Source: Trichoplax sp. H2
Taxonomy: Eukaryota > Placozoa > Uniplacotomia > Trichoplacea
DNA length: 64,000 bases
Reading direction: 5' to 3'
NCBI GenBank assembly: GCA_003344405.1
Contig: NOWV01000010.1
Location: 806,001-870,000 of the forward strand
The notes under the pieces: model-generated
Database searches by the model: none
Told to the model about the DNA's origin: nothing
What the model saw: the letters and a program-made list of their open reading frames with translations, nothing else
Position numbers and translations under genes: made by a program
In this document: one piece after another, positions 26,901 through 40,700 of the stretch
Layout of the letters: the number at the start of each line of letters is the position of its first letter
Position numbering within the stretch: the first letter of the stretch is position 1

Positions 26901-29260
26901 ACTCAAAGTATCGTATAGTAAGATGTGAAAATACGGCATTTATAACATCAGTGAAATTTATCAATTATCAATCTGGAAGTTGATTTTATATGAGTGATTT
27001 GTATTATTATAACCTTATATTTGTCACAATACGAGTTCTATTTGATAAACAAAGGTATATAAATGGCCAAGAGTACAATCGATTTACTCATAGCGTTAGA
27101 CTTTTTCTGCAAATATTAATCCATGTTATGATGGTGCTTGTTCAGTTTGACGATCATATACATGATATACAAAATATCAAATTTAATAACGCGCTAGTTA
27201 ACCAAATTTTAGCAATTATTATGTATCAGTGAAGTTAGATGAAAGATTTTCCTGCTCAGAATTAAATAATAAATAGATACATCTTACTTGACATTATATT
27301 ATTCTATCGAAATTTTCATTCCTCTTATGACTAAAACTTATCTTGCTCGATCCAAGGAATTAACACTGACCGTAACATATATATCTTTAAAATAAATAAA
27401 CTTTTACTCCCGAACGGGATACCAGAAGTATTTCATTGCATGCTATAAGAAGTGTGGAGTTTTAAGTTTGAATTTTCAACGATATTTTTGCGTAAAATAA
27501 TATTTTATTTCTATAATCGCTAACGTTCTAAATCTATATTTTAAATTGATTACTTTCTGATAGAAATTACGTTTGAGACATGGCAACATGTTACGAAGGT
27601 TCAAGAATACGGGTTAAATCATACGGTATAAATAATTTTATAACAATCAATTTTCTCACGGCCACGAGATATTGTACATCTGCACCTTTTCTATTCTCTG
27701 TTGGTAGTTGTTTACAATCATCGCGATCTGGTAATTCATATTGTAATTTAATAGAAACAATATATAATATAAGATATGTTGTATTGAATAGAAAAGTTGA
27801 CTATTGCGATGGTAATTTTATTCCCAAATTATACCCTTTAATTACTATTCAAGAAAGATATCCATCTATGACCATGTTTGAAAGGCATTTGAAATTGTAA
27901 ACCTTTTGGAAAGATATTCCTTATTCTATGTCTTGTCTCCTAGATGACAGTATGCCATAGTCGATCATATGTGTTAGTAAGATAGAAATAAAGTAATGGA
28001 AGATATCAACTTTTTGTATAGTTATGACCAACCATTGGCTTAATACAGTATTATTGAATCTAGATGTTTTTTTTAATTATTACTCGTAAAATATGCTTAC
28101 AAAGACTTTTCTTACGTTCCCTTTCACAAGTGGTCTTTTATCTATTGCTCCATGATTCTACTGTTGTTATTTCCGCTTCGAAGATATCTTCAATATTTTA
28201 ATTTCACCATAGATATTATTTACAGTACAGCAGTAACTAGTTAAAAATCAGAAGCGCTTATACCAATATGCTGCTTCTATGAAGTAGGATTTTTAATCGC
28301 CAACTATGGCAGTTCCATAGGCAAGTATTGAGAGCAGAATTTTTATTTCATAGTCTCGTGGGAGATACAGTTATTGCATAAAGTAGCGTCAAAATTGATT
28401 GCGTATGAGCATCGTCGCTATGGGTAACATTTTCATGATATAATTCCATTTGAATTTATTGATATTATTATATCTTTAGTTTTAAATTTCAACATACTTC
28501 CGGTTATCGCGTAATAATTCAGTTTGTATTCGTTGCAAAATAATACAAATTGGTAGATATTACTATGCAAGATATGATCATTTCCTTGATTAAGAGAATT
28601 CTAGCATGTTATGGGAATACGCGTATGTTAGGATTTTACTGTATCGCTTGTAAATCCTATACATGTTATCTATTTCCTTGTTGGACATTTGTAACTATGT
28701 TCTGTTTAGCATGAGGGATCGCTGTGAAGTCATTATAACTTTAAAATCGGCAGATTGCTATCCTAGGATATTAAAAAGTTTAGTATACGAATGGAGATCA
28801 CCGGCTAAAGCTTAGTCTGCGCTGTTGAATTAACTACATTTACAGTAATTTAGTCATGGCTAAAAAAATACGCGTCGATATTATCCTTAAGATTAGCTTT
28901 AAAAATGGATATCAGCCGTGATTACAGATATAGGTATAACATGAGTAATAGCTAGCTGATGTAGTATAAAGGAAAAATTATCTAGGACACAAGAATACGA
29001 GAACAATTATTTTAATTAATTAAGGTGTTGCATTATTGTATAACGTATAACATATACAGTAATTGAATATTATACGATATGTATGCTTGGGTGTTCCACT
29101 GGGATGCCATATTGGAGAATGGCAAAGGGCTATAAGTACTTTTTTCTAGTACTTAAAAAAATCGTTCGATTCATATTTTAATTGATATACGAATGGAGTA
29201 GTATTTCACTCATTCTTTGTAGTCCGTATTATTTTTCACAGATGGTACTATTTCATCCTG
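11920..29260. other. Long AT-rich stretch without recognisable gene
   Basis: About 17 kb of AT-rich sequence. Apart from the exon-like segments at 13383-13646, I found no coding exon that I could support by homology or by a chain of phase-compatible splice sites. The open frames of 60-106 codons here (the longest at 27580-27900, plus) have AT-driven composition, no family motif and no conserved-looking core. It may be intergenic DNA or contain long introns or 5' exons of the flanking genes. Confidence 0.6.
13383..13646 (-). other. Two exon-like segments upstream of PDE7 gene
   Basis: On the minus strand, 13549-13646 (after TATTAG, ending at ATACA|GTATTG) reads SVVYSEDLDAWGSTWASG..., and 13383-13448 (after TTGATTTAG, ending at a strong CACAG|GTATGT donor) reads YMKTRLEAYVSTFDKYTS.... 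Both have codon-like composition and splice signals, but their phases do not join directly with each other or with the micro-exon at 11896-11915 using the best donors. They may be 5' exons of the PDE7-like gene, part of another gene, or chance; the first also has an open plus-strand frame. Confidence 0.2.
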
Positions 29261-29263
29261 TTG

Positions 29264-29531
29264 TGATGGCAAATACTTGTAAATGATTTGATTATTATTA
29301 ATATGACAGGATGACGTTGAAGAATTTTCTTCAGGTTATGAATCTACTGTTCTTGGCTTTCTTTTCTTATTTCATGAGCTTTTTGTACTTGGGATATTTG
29401 ATGGTAAACACTCGTAAATGATTATTAATACGATAGGATGATGTTGAGCTATTTTCTTCATGTTAAGAATCCACACTATTCTTGGCTTTCTTTTCTTTTT
29501 TTTTATAAATTTTTTTTATACTTGGGATGTT
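29264..29531. repeat. Two-copy tandem repeat, period about 136 bp
   Basis: Copies start at 29264 and 29400 (TGATGG...AAATGATT...CTTGGCTTTCTTTTCTT...TACTTGGGAT). Diverged but clearly alignable; non-coding. Confidence 0.8.
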
Positions 29532-29623
29532 TACATCCATGGAGTGTAATATTATATAACATGCGATACAATTATAAACTTCACATTTCAACTTACTACA
29601 TCGAAAGATGATAAGCCAACCAA

Positions 29624-30292
29624 TAGATTCAACATTTATTCATCTTATACTACGTATCAAATAGTTGTATCGTTTCTCTTTCTGTAATTTACACCGATAT
29701 GGCATTGATTTCTTTACCCATGAATTACCTATTTTCTCGCCATGAATTTAAGATCGCAATAACATAAATTGCGCTGGTTATTGAGCAAATAGGTAGATAT
29801 ACAGTTCGTCTATATTACAGTATAATGGAGGGCCTTATGGCCATTTTAGCATATACTAAATCTGGATCAGTTTGTAGCATAGTTAAATGATATGTTAATT
29901 AGTTACCTATACTGGTATTTTACTTCTTGTTAATGTAACTTAATTGCCTAGCAGACTCCATTTTGTAGTCTAAAGTAGACACCCATGTTTATGTATAACG
30001 GGCTTACAAGGATACCGTACTTCTAACTATGAATTGTGTAAAACGAAGGACCACTAGGCGCAAAACCTTGAGGAATCCTTTCTACAGATTCAACATTTGT
30101 TTTTCCTATACAACCAAATGGCTACATCGTTGCCCTTTCTATAGTTTACGCCCGATGTGGCACTGATTTCTTGACCATCAATTACCGATTTTCTCACGCT
30201 GCATAGGGCATTTCAAGTTACAAGACCAACATAAATTGTGTTAAATATTTCGCGATTACCTAGTGATACAGTCTGTCTACATTATATTAGAG
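29624..30292. repeat. Diverged direct repeat, two about 210-bp copies
   Basis: The segment 29624-29834 reappears in diverged form at 30084-30292. Shared blocks in the same order include GATTCAACATTT, GGCA(T/C)TGATTTCTT, AATTACC.ATTTTCTC, ACATAAATTG and TCT..TCTA.ATTA. Local duplication upstream of PHACTR. Confidence 0.65.
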
Positions 30293-30299
30293 GCGCTTG

Positions 30300-31720
30300 C
30301 GATTATTTTAGAACGTGGTAGATCGATATCGGTTAATGTAACTTGATAGCTTGTAAAGACTAGATAGACAGTAACTCGATAGCTATAGTCTACAATGGTT
30401 TCCCTTGCTTATATCTAATCGGTTAAAAGTATCCTTCTAAATGTAAATCGTATAAAAGTATGGACTACTAGAAGGTAACTTTGAAGTATCCTTCTAACAG
30501 TCCGTAGTAAAACTGCCAATCCTCAGTTGAACGATGACAATGTAGAGCAATTTTCCAGAAAGTTAAAAAATATGAATCAGTTATAGCAAGGTAATATTGC
30601 TTTAGTGCTTTGGATATAACTATTACCGATGGACACCCAAGTTTACTTCTTAATGTATTCTACCCTGGCAATAATTCCATTTTTGTGGCATTTTCTTTTT
30701 TCTACCTTTTCTCTCACTTACCCATGAGAGAAGATCGTAAACTACAGTATTGTAATATGGAAACTCTAGACTATAATTGCAAAGTCTATTGTTGGCTAAG
30801 GCGATGGCAGTTGAAAATAATATACCATCATTATCATGTAATAACATATGATGATGATGGCCATAATATCCAATTATAAAACCGATTCGAACTGATTGTT
30901 GTTCTAAACAGATCTGCATGTTTTGATCACTGGGTCATTGTTGGAGTATTTTTTTATTTTATTTTTTCATCCTTTGCCGACGTTATACGATCCAGTTGTC
31001 GGTCGATGAGAAAATTTTGCCGCCTATGCCATGAAATGGAGTTGGATATCGATTTAAAAATGGTCCATTGGGATCGTGGAACCAATTTTCTTTTTATGTC
31101 GGATATTGATAGACGCTATGCCATGTCCAGTAGTTGGACCCCCCTTGCACAGTTTCAACAACAGACTGAGAAGTGTTGTTAGAATGATGTAGTGATGATA
31201 AACGATGGATCGCTTGTTTCTAAGCAATAAGAATATTCTTCAGTAATTGTAACTATAATCGACAGCATTGTCTACTCGACTGAGATGCTTTGTAGAGGAG
31301 TGATGGAGAAAGTTAATGCACGCTTGCTTTTCCTTTTACTCTATACTGCTATCGGTCAACAATAGTAAATAGAATCTCTTGCCACAATCAACATTGCTAC
31401 TGTCTATTCAATAATTGTCCTAGTGGATTGCAATATGCCGACTACTATTATAGTCTTTTCTCCATTAGTCCTGGTGTCTGGTCTGGTCTTTTAATGAGGA
31501 GACTATACCTATCAAGTGGGACAAGCATATAGCAATACCGAGAAGGTGATAGCCAAGCATTTAGTAAAACTACGGGGGATAGGACTATAGCAGATTGATC
31601 ATAATTAATTAATTAATCAATCCAAATAGATTCTTTCTACAAGGCTTGATACTCTTAGAATTGAGTAGAAATCATTTTGAACGTTTTGGAACAATTTTAT
31701 ATCCCAAGTTGTTGATAGTG
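30300..31720. other. Upstream flank of PHACTR
   Basis: Non-coding sequence before the PHACTR start codon. No TATA box or clear core promoter stands out. The frame of the first coding exon stays open upstream of the ATG to about 31646 but without an earlier ATG. Confidence 0.4.
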
Positions 31721-34700
31721 ATGGATGGAAAGAAAGCATTAATGCGTTTTACATTTCTTGCTGATGCAGATGAAGGATTTCGACCTCGATGCTCATCGGA
31801 GCCAGTGCCAAAAACTTACTCGACTCCGTTGTCAGCGTCGTTAAATTCCAATTATTTACGTCAAAATAGCACCGAATGTAATTCAAGTTCAACAGATAGT
31901 GAGCACGTTTTTGATATTTCAAGTAGCCACGAGAATAGCAACAGTCAACGTGTTAACGGTTTGGATTTATCGAGCACTGGCCGAACCGTGTACGCGGTTG
32001 CATCGCCATCAGTGGTACGCCGATCCAATCGTTTTATCACCGACGCTTTTACTAATTTTAGCAAATGGATTAAACCATGGAAATGGAAAGCCAGGAAAAC
32101 CAGTCAATTTCTACAAGAGAAATCCATTCGTAAGTTATTTTAATCCTAGTCGGTTGGATGACGATTTTATTCTTGAGCAAATTGGATTATTTTATTTTCA
32201 TTTCCAATCTTTTTTTTGGAACCTTTCCAATTATCTCTGAAAATGTTGACATAAAAAATGTTGTTGATCAAATTGAAACGGTCCTTTCTTGATTGAACTT
32301 CAGATTCTACCGTGTGGTATATCATATCATTTTTACTCTACTAGTTCAAATGAGTTAGTTGTTGACGATGATTCTATCCAATGATGGATTTTCCTTGAAG
32401 TCCATGAATTTGGGATACCTTAGTCAACTGTAACTACGATAGATTGCTATTTTTTTTCCCCTTTCAAATAAAATGGTCATCCCTTCATTCCTTCATATCA
32501 TTCGATATTGATCTACTGTGTCGACATAATCGACATGGAAATTATTATCAATACTTTTTGTTGATTCTTTCTTCAAATAACTAAGTTATCAAAAGGGTTT
32601 TGTTGTCTTTGGCCATTTTTCCTCTTTTTCTTTTTTTATTTTATTTTTGATACCATAGATTATTATTTGATATCATTTGAACTCATTTTTCACTGTTAAC
32701 TCGTGGCACATGTAATAGAAGTGATTAGGCCCTACCAAAATTAGCGTCTACGTTCGGAGTATCCTTACATTAGGCAAGTTATGACGTGGCATTTAAAAAA
32801 GCTCCAAGTTTATTTGTCAAGGAGGCAGTAATCGACAGCAATTATGACATGGATAATTCCAACTAATAATGCTCTCATTTACTGTAACAAAGTCAATCGA
32901 TTCTTCATTTTTACTTTTTATTGGCATCAATTTTTTCCTATTTTCAAAGACGAAGATGATTGAACGTTGAGTCTAGAGTAATTTCCTTCAATCCTAAGTG
33001 ATTGATTCTACTTGGCTTGCTATTAATTAATTAAGAGACAACCTTTGTAAGCTACATGGTGGATACTCTCCTTGAACTTACCATGACGAATGGTAGATCA
33101 TGATGGAAAATCGATCCATTTTATTCCTACTGAACAGTAAATACCTACTGCAGAATACAACGTAATGATGATGATGATGATGATGTAATTTATGATCATA
33201 ACATGAACAATTTAGCGTAAATGAGTCTATCGTGGAAGTCGATGAAGCTGAAAAAGAGTTGAAAAAAAAAATAAAAAATTGTTACAGTTTATTCTTGTTA
33301 GATTGAAAATGGAATAATCAATTAATGAGCTACTATGGATTGCGATTAGCTTGGAGCAACTTTTCTTTCTTGCCAAGTTGTAATTGTGCTCTGACTGTAT
33401 CCGTATAATATCGATTTATCATCGTACTTTTGTTTTGTAAGGTTAGTTGTTCATTATATGTTTTATTAATGTATCCAAGCTTATCATAATGATGTACTGT
33501 TGTACATGCCATTGAATAGTTTATTTGCGATAGCCATTTTCAAGATATTTTCTCCAATCTTACTGTTGACAAACATTTGATCAAGCTCAGTTTCAACGAT
33601 GGCGGTAGAGGAATATTAACTTAGGCTGAGTATTTGTTTCTATTGACGACGATATCTTTGGCGGTAATGATCGAAGTATCGGAAATGGACTCCCAGTTTA
33701 TTTTCCTTTCTATTGACGACGATATCTTTGGCTGTAATGATCAAAGTATCGGAATTGGACTCCCATTTTATATTCGAATTTATTGACGACGATATCTTTG
33801 GCTGTCATGATCAAAGTATCGGAAATGGACTCCCAGTTTATATTCGTTTTTATTGACGACGATATCTTTGGCTCGAACGATCAAACTATCGGCCGTATTA
33901 ATGTTGGCGTATGATATTTTCTACTTTACCTCTGTCCTCCTTTTGATTATTATTTTGTTATTGAAAACTCGTATCTGGCTTCAGTATACGCTTCTTATGT
34001 TGGATAGTGATATTATATTTTTGTCAATTTTTTACAGCAGAAAGCATGGCGTTTTATTGCCATGGTAATGTTAATGAATGTTACTGTGGGCTGGTGTAGG
34101 ATACATAAACATGCCGTGTTTTCAAAGGAGTAGAAATAAATACAAGCTGGGACAGACTGCATAACATGGAGTCTATTTCAGTTGGGTAGAAATGGATAGA
34201 TCCAGTGGCTAACATGTACACAGTAGATTATTCAGTCGGCTCGATATGGACACTTGGACAGTTGTAATCGTTGTGATCAAGTTTACTGGTTACCATTTCA
34301 TTTAGTCAAACGAAAGACGTATGGATCAAATGAAATAGGCGGTCAGTGCATTGAAAATCGATGGCTGACATAAATTAGCAAACTACCTCGCAAAGATACT
34401 CGTTTAGTTTACCATTAGTAGTGCTCTAAGTTAGACAGGATCGTAAAATGGATATTGATAGTGTACTATCTAGCGATTGCACCCGGCTATTTTAATTTTA
34501 CAACTATCCTCTCTCGATCCAGTCGGCTTGATCTGAAAACGTCGATTGCCATTGAAGTACCGTACTCGTACTAAGATTGAGGGATAAACTAGTGGAATAC
34601 CTCGTAGTTAATGTGAGAAAAGGATGGAAATTGTGGCTTGCATACGCTTAAGAAGATCGTCTATTGAGCTTAATTGAATCCTTTCTACAGTAGGCAGCTT

Positions 34701-37700
34701 TAGTCGACGTAGATACCAGAAGCAAGGGTTAGCAGTCAACGAGATAAATGGATCGCCGCCACTGACAGTAGGATAAGACTTATACCTATGCAATCAAATT
34801 CAATTTTACCTCTCCTGCTATACCCAGCCTAATTCAATCCTTGTTCTGAGCAGTATACAGCAGTTCCTTTTCCCTCTATTTGATCGTGATATCCAATATA
34901 CGGGTAAAAGTCTTACCTCGATGCTTTACAATGACACAATCTAGCAGTTTTACTTTTTATTCTCTTTTATTTATTCAAGTCTTTTGGGACAATTCATCCA
35001 AGTAAACATAAATAAATTGTAGTAGGTCTATGACGATCGAATTTCTCCTATAGAGTCCTATGGGGGTGGTGGTAGAACTTGATCTCTTTGGATAGAAGAA
35101 ATCAAGTTTGGTTATCAGATAAATAGATGATGAGATGATGAAGAATCTTTTGGAAAATTGGGCCGTTTCAACTGATCTACTGTCATGGCGAGGAACCGTG
35201 ATCATAAGAGTACTGTTGTTTGTCATGTATCTAATTTTAATCACTACTCCAAACTACTTTCGGGTTGGATCTTGTTGTGATGATAATCGCTTGGTAATGA
35301 ACGACATCATTAAGAGTAGAATCAGGGACTGAATAATACTGTATTCGGATATGGGATAAAGAATGAGACGGTGATGAAGAACCTTTTAAAAAATGGAGAA
35401 GTTTCAACTGATCCAGTGTTCTATCATCTGTCATGTATCACATTAATCACTATTCCATACTAATGTCTGGTTTGATCTTGTTGTGGTAATCATTACTCGT
35501 TAACAACATCATTTATTAAGGGTAGGACCAGGGACTGAATAATGTTCAAATATCAGATAGATAATGAGACGATGATGAAGAATCTTGAGGAATATTGGAC
35601 TATTCCAATAGATCTGTCATTTGTCATGTATCGCATTGATCACCACTACTCTCTGCTTTACTTTTGTTGTGATGATAATCAATCACTCGTTAGTTACATC
35701 CTAAGAGTACGGCCAGGAACTGAATAATTTCACGAATAATGTTGGGATATGGGGTAAATACTAGGAGGTTATAAAACGATGATGAAGAGACTCTTCCAAA
35801 ATTGCGCTGCTTCAATTGATTTAGTATTCTGCTATCTATTCTGCATCGCATTAATACTCTAGTTTGGTCTTATTAGGATGATAATTTGAAAACACAGGTT
35901 AACAATATCGTAAAGAGTAAGACTAGAGACTGAATAATGTTCGAATATTGGATATAGTATGAGGCAATGATGAAGAATCTTTTAAAAAATGGATGAGTTT
36001 CAACTGATTGAGTGTTCTTCCATCTATCACGTATATTACATTGATCATCATCGCTACTCCAGACTACTCTCTGATTTTGTCTTGTTGTGATGATAATTAA
36101 TCGCTCGTTAATGACATCACCAGAGTAAGAGCAGGAAGTAGGAAGAGGATTTTTCTTCCCTGGTAGGACTAGCCTACAACACATCGCAGAGTTTATCGGA
36201 TAATACTGCACAGTAAAAAGAAAAATGAAGAGTTGCTGTTGTCCATCACGATCTTTAAAGAGCTAGCCACTATTTTTGATTAGTATTGGATACATAGTCA
36301 AAGTCAAATGGAAGAACGACTATGTAAAATCGGACTACTTGTACTCCTGGCTACTTGAATAACTTAAACCTTTGAAAAACCATCACTTTGATACGTGCAT
36401 TGCCTATAATTTTCAATATAGTTTATACAGTAGGATTGTACTACTGCAAAAATGGGGCCACAAATCTGCACGGGTAGTATATCATGGATTACTAGAAAGA
36501 AAACCTAAACAAGCCACTCATATCTCATCTTTAAGCTATCAGTCTGATAGCAAAATTATCGAAAAATACAACTCTTCTATCTTTCGGTTGTTATAGAATT
36601 GTTTTATTTTCTGTAGCAAAATTTGTAATTTCAACTATAGATACTCTGCTCAGCTATAGCTGTGCCATAACTGTACTGAGATATTGTTGACAACGAGAGC
36701 ATATACGAATACGAGTTATAGGACCCTTCTATCTTCTACTTGTAAAATTATTTTCTCTGGCAAATCGGTAGTTTCAGTAGATATTCTGCTCAGCTACAGT
36801 TATACTGAGATATTTTGACAACTAGAGAATGGAAATACAATCTTTCTGTCTTTTATTTCTTAAATTTACAATTTCAATAGATATTCTGCTCAGCTATACA
36901 GTACATGTGCTGAGATATTTTTGACAACCAGAGAAACATTATCAAGCTATAACTTTAATCATGTTTTGACAACCAGAGGAAAAATATCAAGCTATAACTT
37001 TAATCGTGCAGTGCAGCCCCAAATAAGCTGAAGACTAAGTTTATATCGTCTACAGATAGTCCTTGGTCGTTGTAAAACGAACCTAATCGTATGTAATAAA
37101 GTGAAATTTACAAGAAACTGTAGTTCTGGTTATATTTTTGGAGAAGACACTTTATTATCAATCGTATCAAGGATTCCGTACTGACGCTGTAACTTTAAAA
37201 TTAGTCCATCAACGATCGATGATCATTATGAAATATCGCTAGTCTAGGTCACAAAAATCGAAGTTAATTAAAATAAAACGAGTATTTGGATATTTTAATT
37301 TGTGACCTTTTCATGCGTCATAAGCTATTTATAATGGTGTAGGTGAAAAAAAAAAATAGAGTAAAACTAGTTTTCACGTACGCAAGAGATTCCTAGTGGA
37401 AACAGTATAAAAAATAGACCTACGTAGGTAACATCAAATAAGCGCAGTTTCTGTAGTATCTGGTCCAAGTTTCCTGATATATCTACTCTCTTACCATGAG
37501 TCAAGACTACAGAAATAAAGTCGAAATGCAATGATTTTTTTACTCAATATAATAGGGCAGAACTAATCATGATATTGGTTGCGATGGAAATGAAAATCAG
37601 ATTGGTATACGCCTATTCACTCGCCTAATGATATTGCACAAGGGTTCCAATCTTATCCTATACAGTACAACAAGAAGATAAAATATGAATTCCTTACTGT

Positions 37701-40700
37701 GATATACGATAGTAATGATTGAAAGGAACTATTTAAAAAATTGATAAATTAAAATAGAGCTTCATAAAGAATCATCAATGTAAATAGGGACAAGTAAAAT
37801 GAAAATGTGTTTACTGAAATTTTCCGAATTTCAATAGAGTTAAGAAAATAAAATTATAGTGCTGTTGTTTCTATTCGTATAATAGCATGGGAACTTTTTC
37901 GAAGGGAAGAAAGGAGGCAAGAGTTTGCTACAGGGTATTAGTATGATCTTTGCATCTGTTTCTGCTGATCATTTTCTATTTTAGAGTAAAATTCGTATCT
38001 CCACGCTAAACTTACAGGGATGTTTGCTACGTCTGCGTATGTTTGAAGATCGCAGGCAAAATTTGTTGAACATTTATTTAACTGCTGTATTACATAGTTT
38101 ACTCTGTTACATATAATACTACTAGGAGACTAATACAAGTAGTCTAGGTACTAACTGACTGCTTTTATTGACTCCTATATTATTTACACACCATTTATGG
38201 ATAAAATTGGATCAGGTCATGGTGGATTAGGCAATTGTTACTCAATCATTTAAACCGCTTTTATTATACCCACTAATGATTGAAGAAGAATACCGCAGTT
38301 GTATACTATGATTTCATCGGATCATATCAGAATACGAGTGCGTCTGCAAACTACTATTCGTTGTAGCTACTGTCATTAATTTAATTTATCATGGGATATA
38401 TAGGCATTATTTTATCCAAGTTATAGCCTAAATAGAGTATCTTGAGCCGAGTCCAATCTAGTCATCTGATTATCCTGTATAGAGGATCGGTAATTTTTTT
38501 CGGCGGGGGGGGGCAGTTATTTATACTTGTTTAATTAATAATGAAAATAGCCTTTCATTGTCCTGACTACCGACTTTTAGTAGTGAATAATCGCTTTCCG
38601 CCCTTTTCTTCCTTTCCTTTTAGTAAGCCCTGTATATACATCATGATTTCATGGTATACCGTGAGCGTATATAATATTGTCAAAATACGAGCGCAACTAC
38701 AAACTGTTATTCGATATGGTTATTAAGTTGATCACGGGATACAAGCACTATTTTACCCAAGTAATAGCCCTAGTAGAGTATCTCGAGCTGAGACTAACCT
38801 AGTTATAGGGATAAATTATACGAGTATAGTGGATTAGACAATTTTTAGGTAGTCATCTATACTCCTTTAATGGAAATAGCTTTTACTGAATCGATTCACG
38901 ATTCATGAAGAATAACGTAGTTATTCATGCTAGTAATTTATCATTTCATCATACTGTATAACATTGAAATTGGAGTGCAACTACAAACTGTTATTCGATG
39001 CGGTAGTTAACTTTATCACGGGATAAACATAGACTATTTTACCCAAGTATTGGCCTTAATACAGGATGTTGATTTACTGAAGTTACACGTATAGTAGATT
39101 CAGCAATTTCTAGGCAGTCATTGATACGCATACTTCTTGAATGAACATAGCCTTTTAGCGTGTGGACTAACATTCAAGAAGAATAATGTTGTTATATGTA
39201 CTAGTATAGTATGACTTCATCATACAATATCAAATACTGGGGTATAAACTGTTATTGGACATAATAATTTACCCAAGCAGCGACTACTAGTTATTTTCGA
39301 ACAGTCCTTAACCCAAGTAATGACTTCATCATACAATATCAAATACTTGGGTATAAACTGTTATTGGATGTAATGAAGTTTACTCGTATAATAATTTACC
39401 TAAGCAGCGATTACTAGTTGTCTTCGAACAGTCCTTGACCCAAGTAATGACTTCATCATACAATATCAAATACTGGGGTATAAACTGTTATTGGATATAA
39501 TGAAGTTTACTCATATAATAATTTACCCAAGCGGCGACTACTAGTTATCTTCGAACAGTCCTTAACCCAAGTAATGACCTTTATAGAATATCTTAAACCT
39601 AGTCTAACCTAACTCGACCCCAAGTCACCTTGCCTTTAAAAGTAAACAACAAGAGAAATGTCGTAATAATATCTCTTTGACAATCTAAAATTTAGATAAT
39701 GGTATTGTTATTAAATCAATGGCTATTTTCCTTTTGTCATTACTTTTGTTAATTGATAAGATCTTAACGGAATTCTATTGTCAATCATCAATTCAAGTAT
39801 TCAGCCAGACAATAATAGACTATGTGAAAATGTCAAAAGTCACAGCTAAACTTCAATACTTTCTATTATGGGCTATCTATGGCTGTATTTCTATTGTTAT
39901 TTTATCAAATGCTTGGTTTTCTTGCTGGTATACCGGATTTTTTTTATCTTTCTATATTGAATACGGGTAGAAAATTAATTATAACCAGCAAAATCATACG
40001 ATATGTTTATAAGTTAAGATTATAGACATGTATTGTGCTATGACATGTTGCTCGTAATACCTAGGATAAATAAATACTCCGAAACATGAATTGGATTTCA
40101 ATACTACCGCAGTGACTGTCACATTAAAAACTAAAGATTGAGATGTTGGATTTCTTGCTTAATTTTTACCTAGCAACAATTGCAAAGAGTTGACTGTGTA
40201 ATCAATGAACTTTTAGAAAGATATTTCTCTCCATTTCTAATAGTAATTCTTTCAATATGACAGATCTGGAACGTAAGCTATCGAATCGAGCATCGCGTGA
40301 TGTATTAATTAGGAGAGGCATACTAAAAACTGGTAAGAAATGCACCTATGCTTACGGACGATAGTGCTGATAGCGATAACCTACAATTTCTGATGCTGGC
40401 AACTTATTAGACTTTCATAGTGTGATAATTATTCTTTCTATCTTGATGATAACATCGGTAATTCTTGTAAGGCAGCTATTTGAATTATATTTTATAAAAG
40501 TAATCTCCGAGTTTTTAGTAATTTAGGATAGCTATAGTGTATACTCGTCAATTTGTAGTTTCAATCAATTTCATTTTTGTAAATTGCTACAATATGAGAT
40601 ATTACATAAGAGATAAAATGATCTAAAAATGAAGTTTAATTAATTCTGAGTAAGCTATATCTACTGTCTTGACATAGATATACTACAGATAACATGTACT

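Larger units (their letters stand above)
32130..40263 (+). other. First intron of PHACTR (8.1 kb)
   Basis: Runs from donor ATTC|GTAAGT to acceptor TGACAG. Phase 1 at both ends. It contains the tandem arrays and the small ORF listed separately. No further coding exon with PHACTR homology was seen. Confidence 0.85.

Noticed and set aside
34975-36211. Several ORFs on both strands at 35-36 kb
   Set aside because: They recur in each copy of the degenerate tandem repeat and are not conserved as one frame.
39211-39577. Regularly spaced repeats considered as a CRISPR-like array
   Set aside because: Units of 109-130 bp with no spacer pattern in a eukaryotic intron; ordinary tandem duplication.
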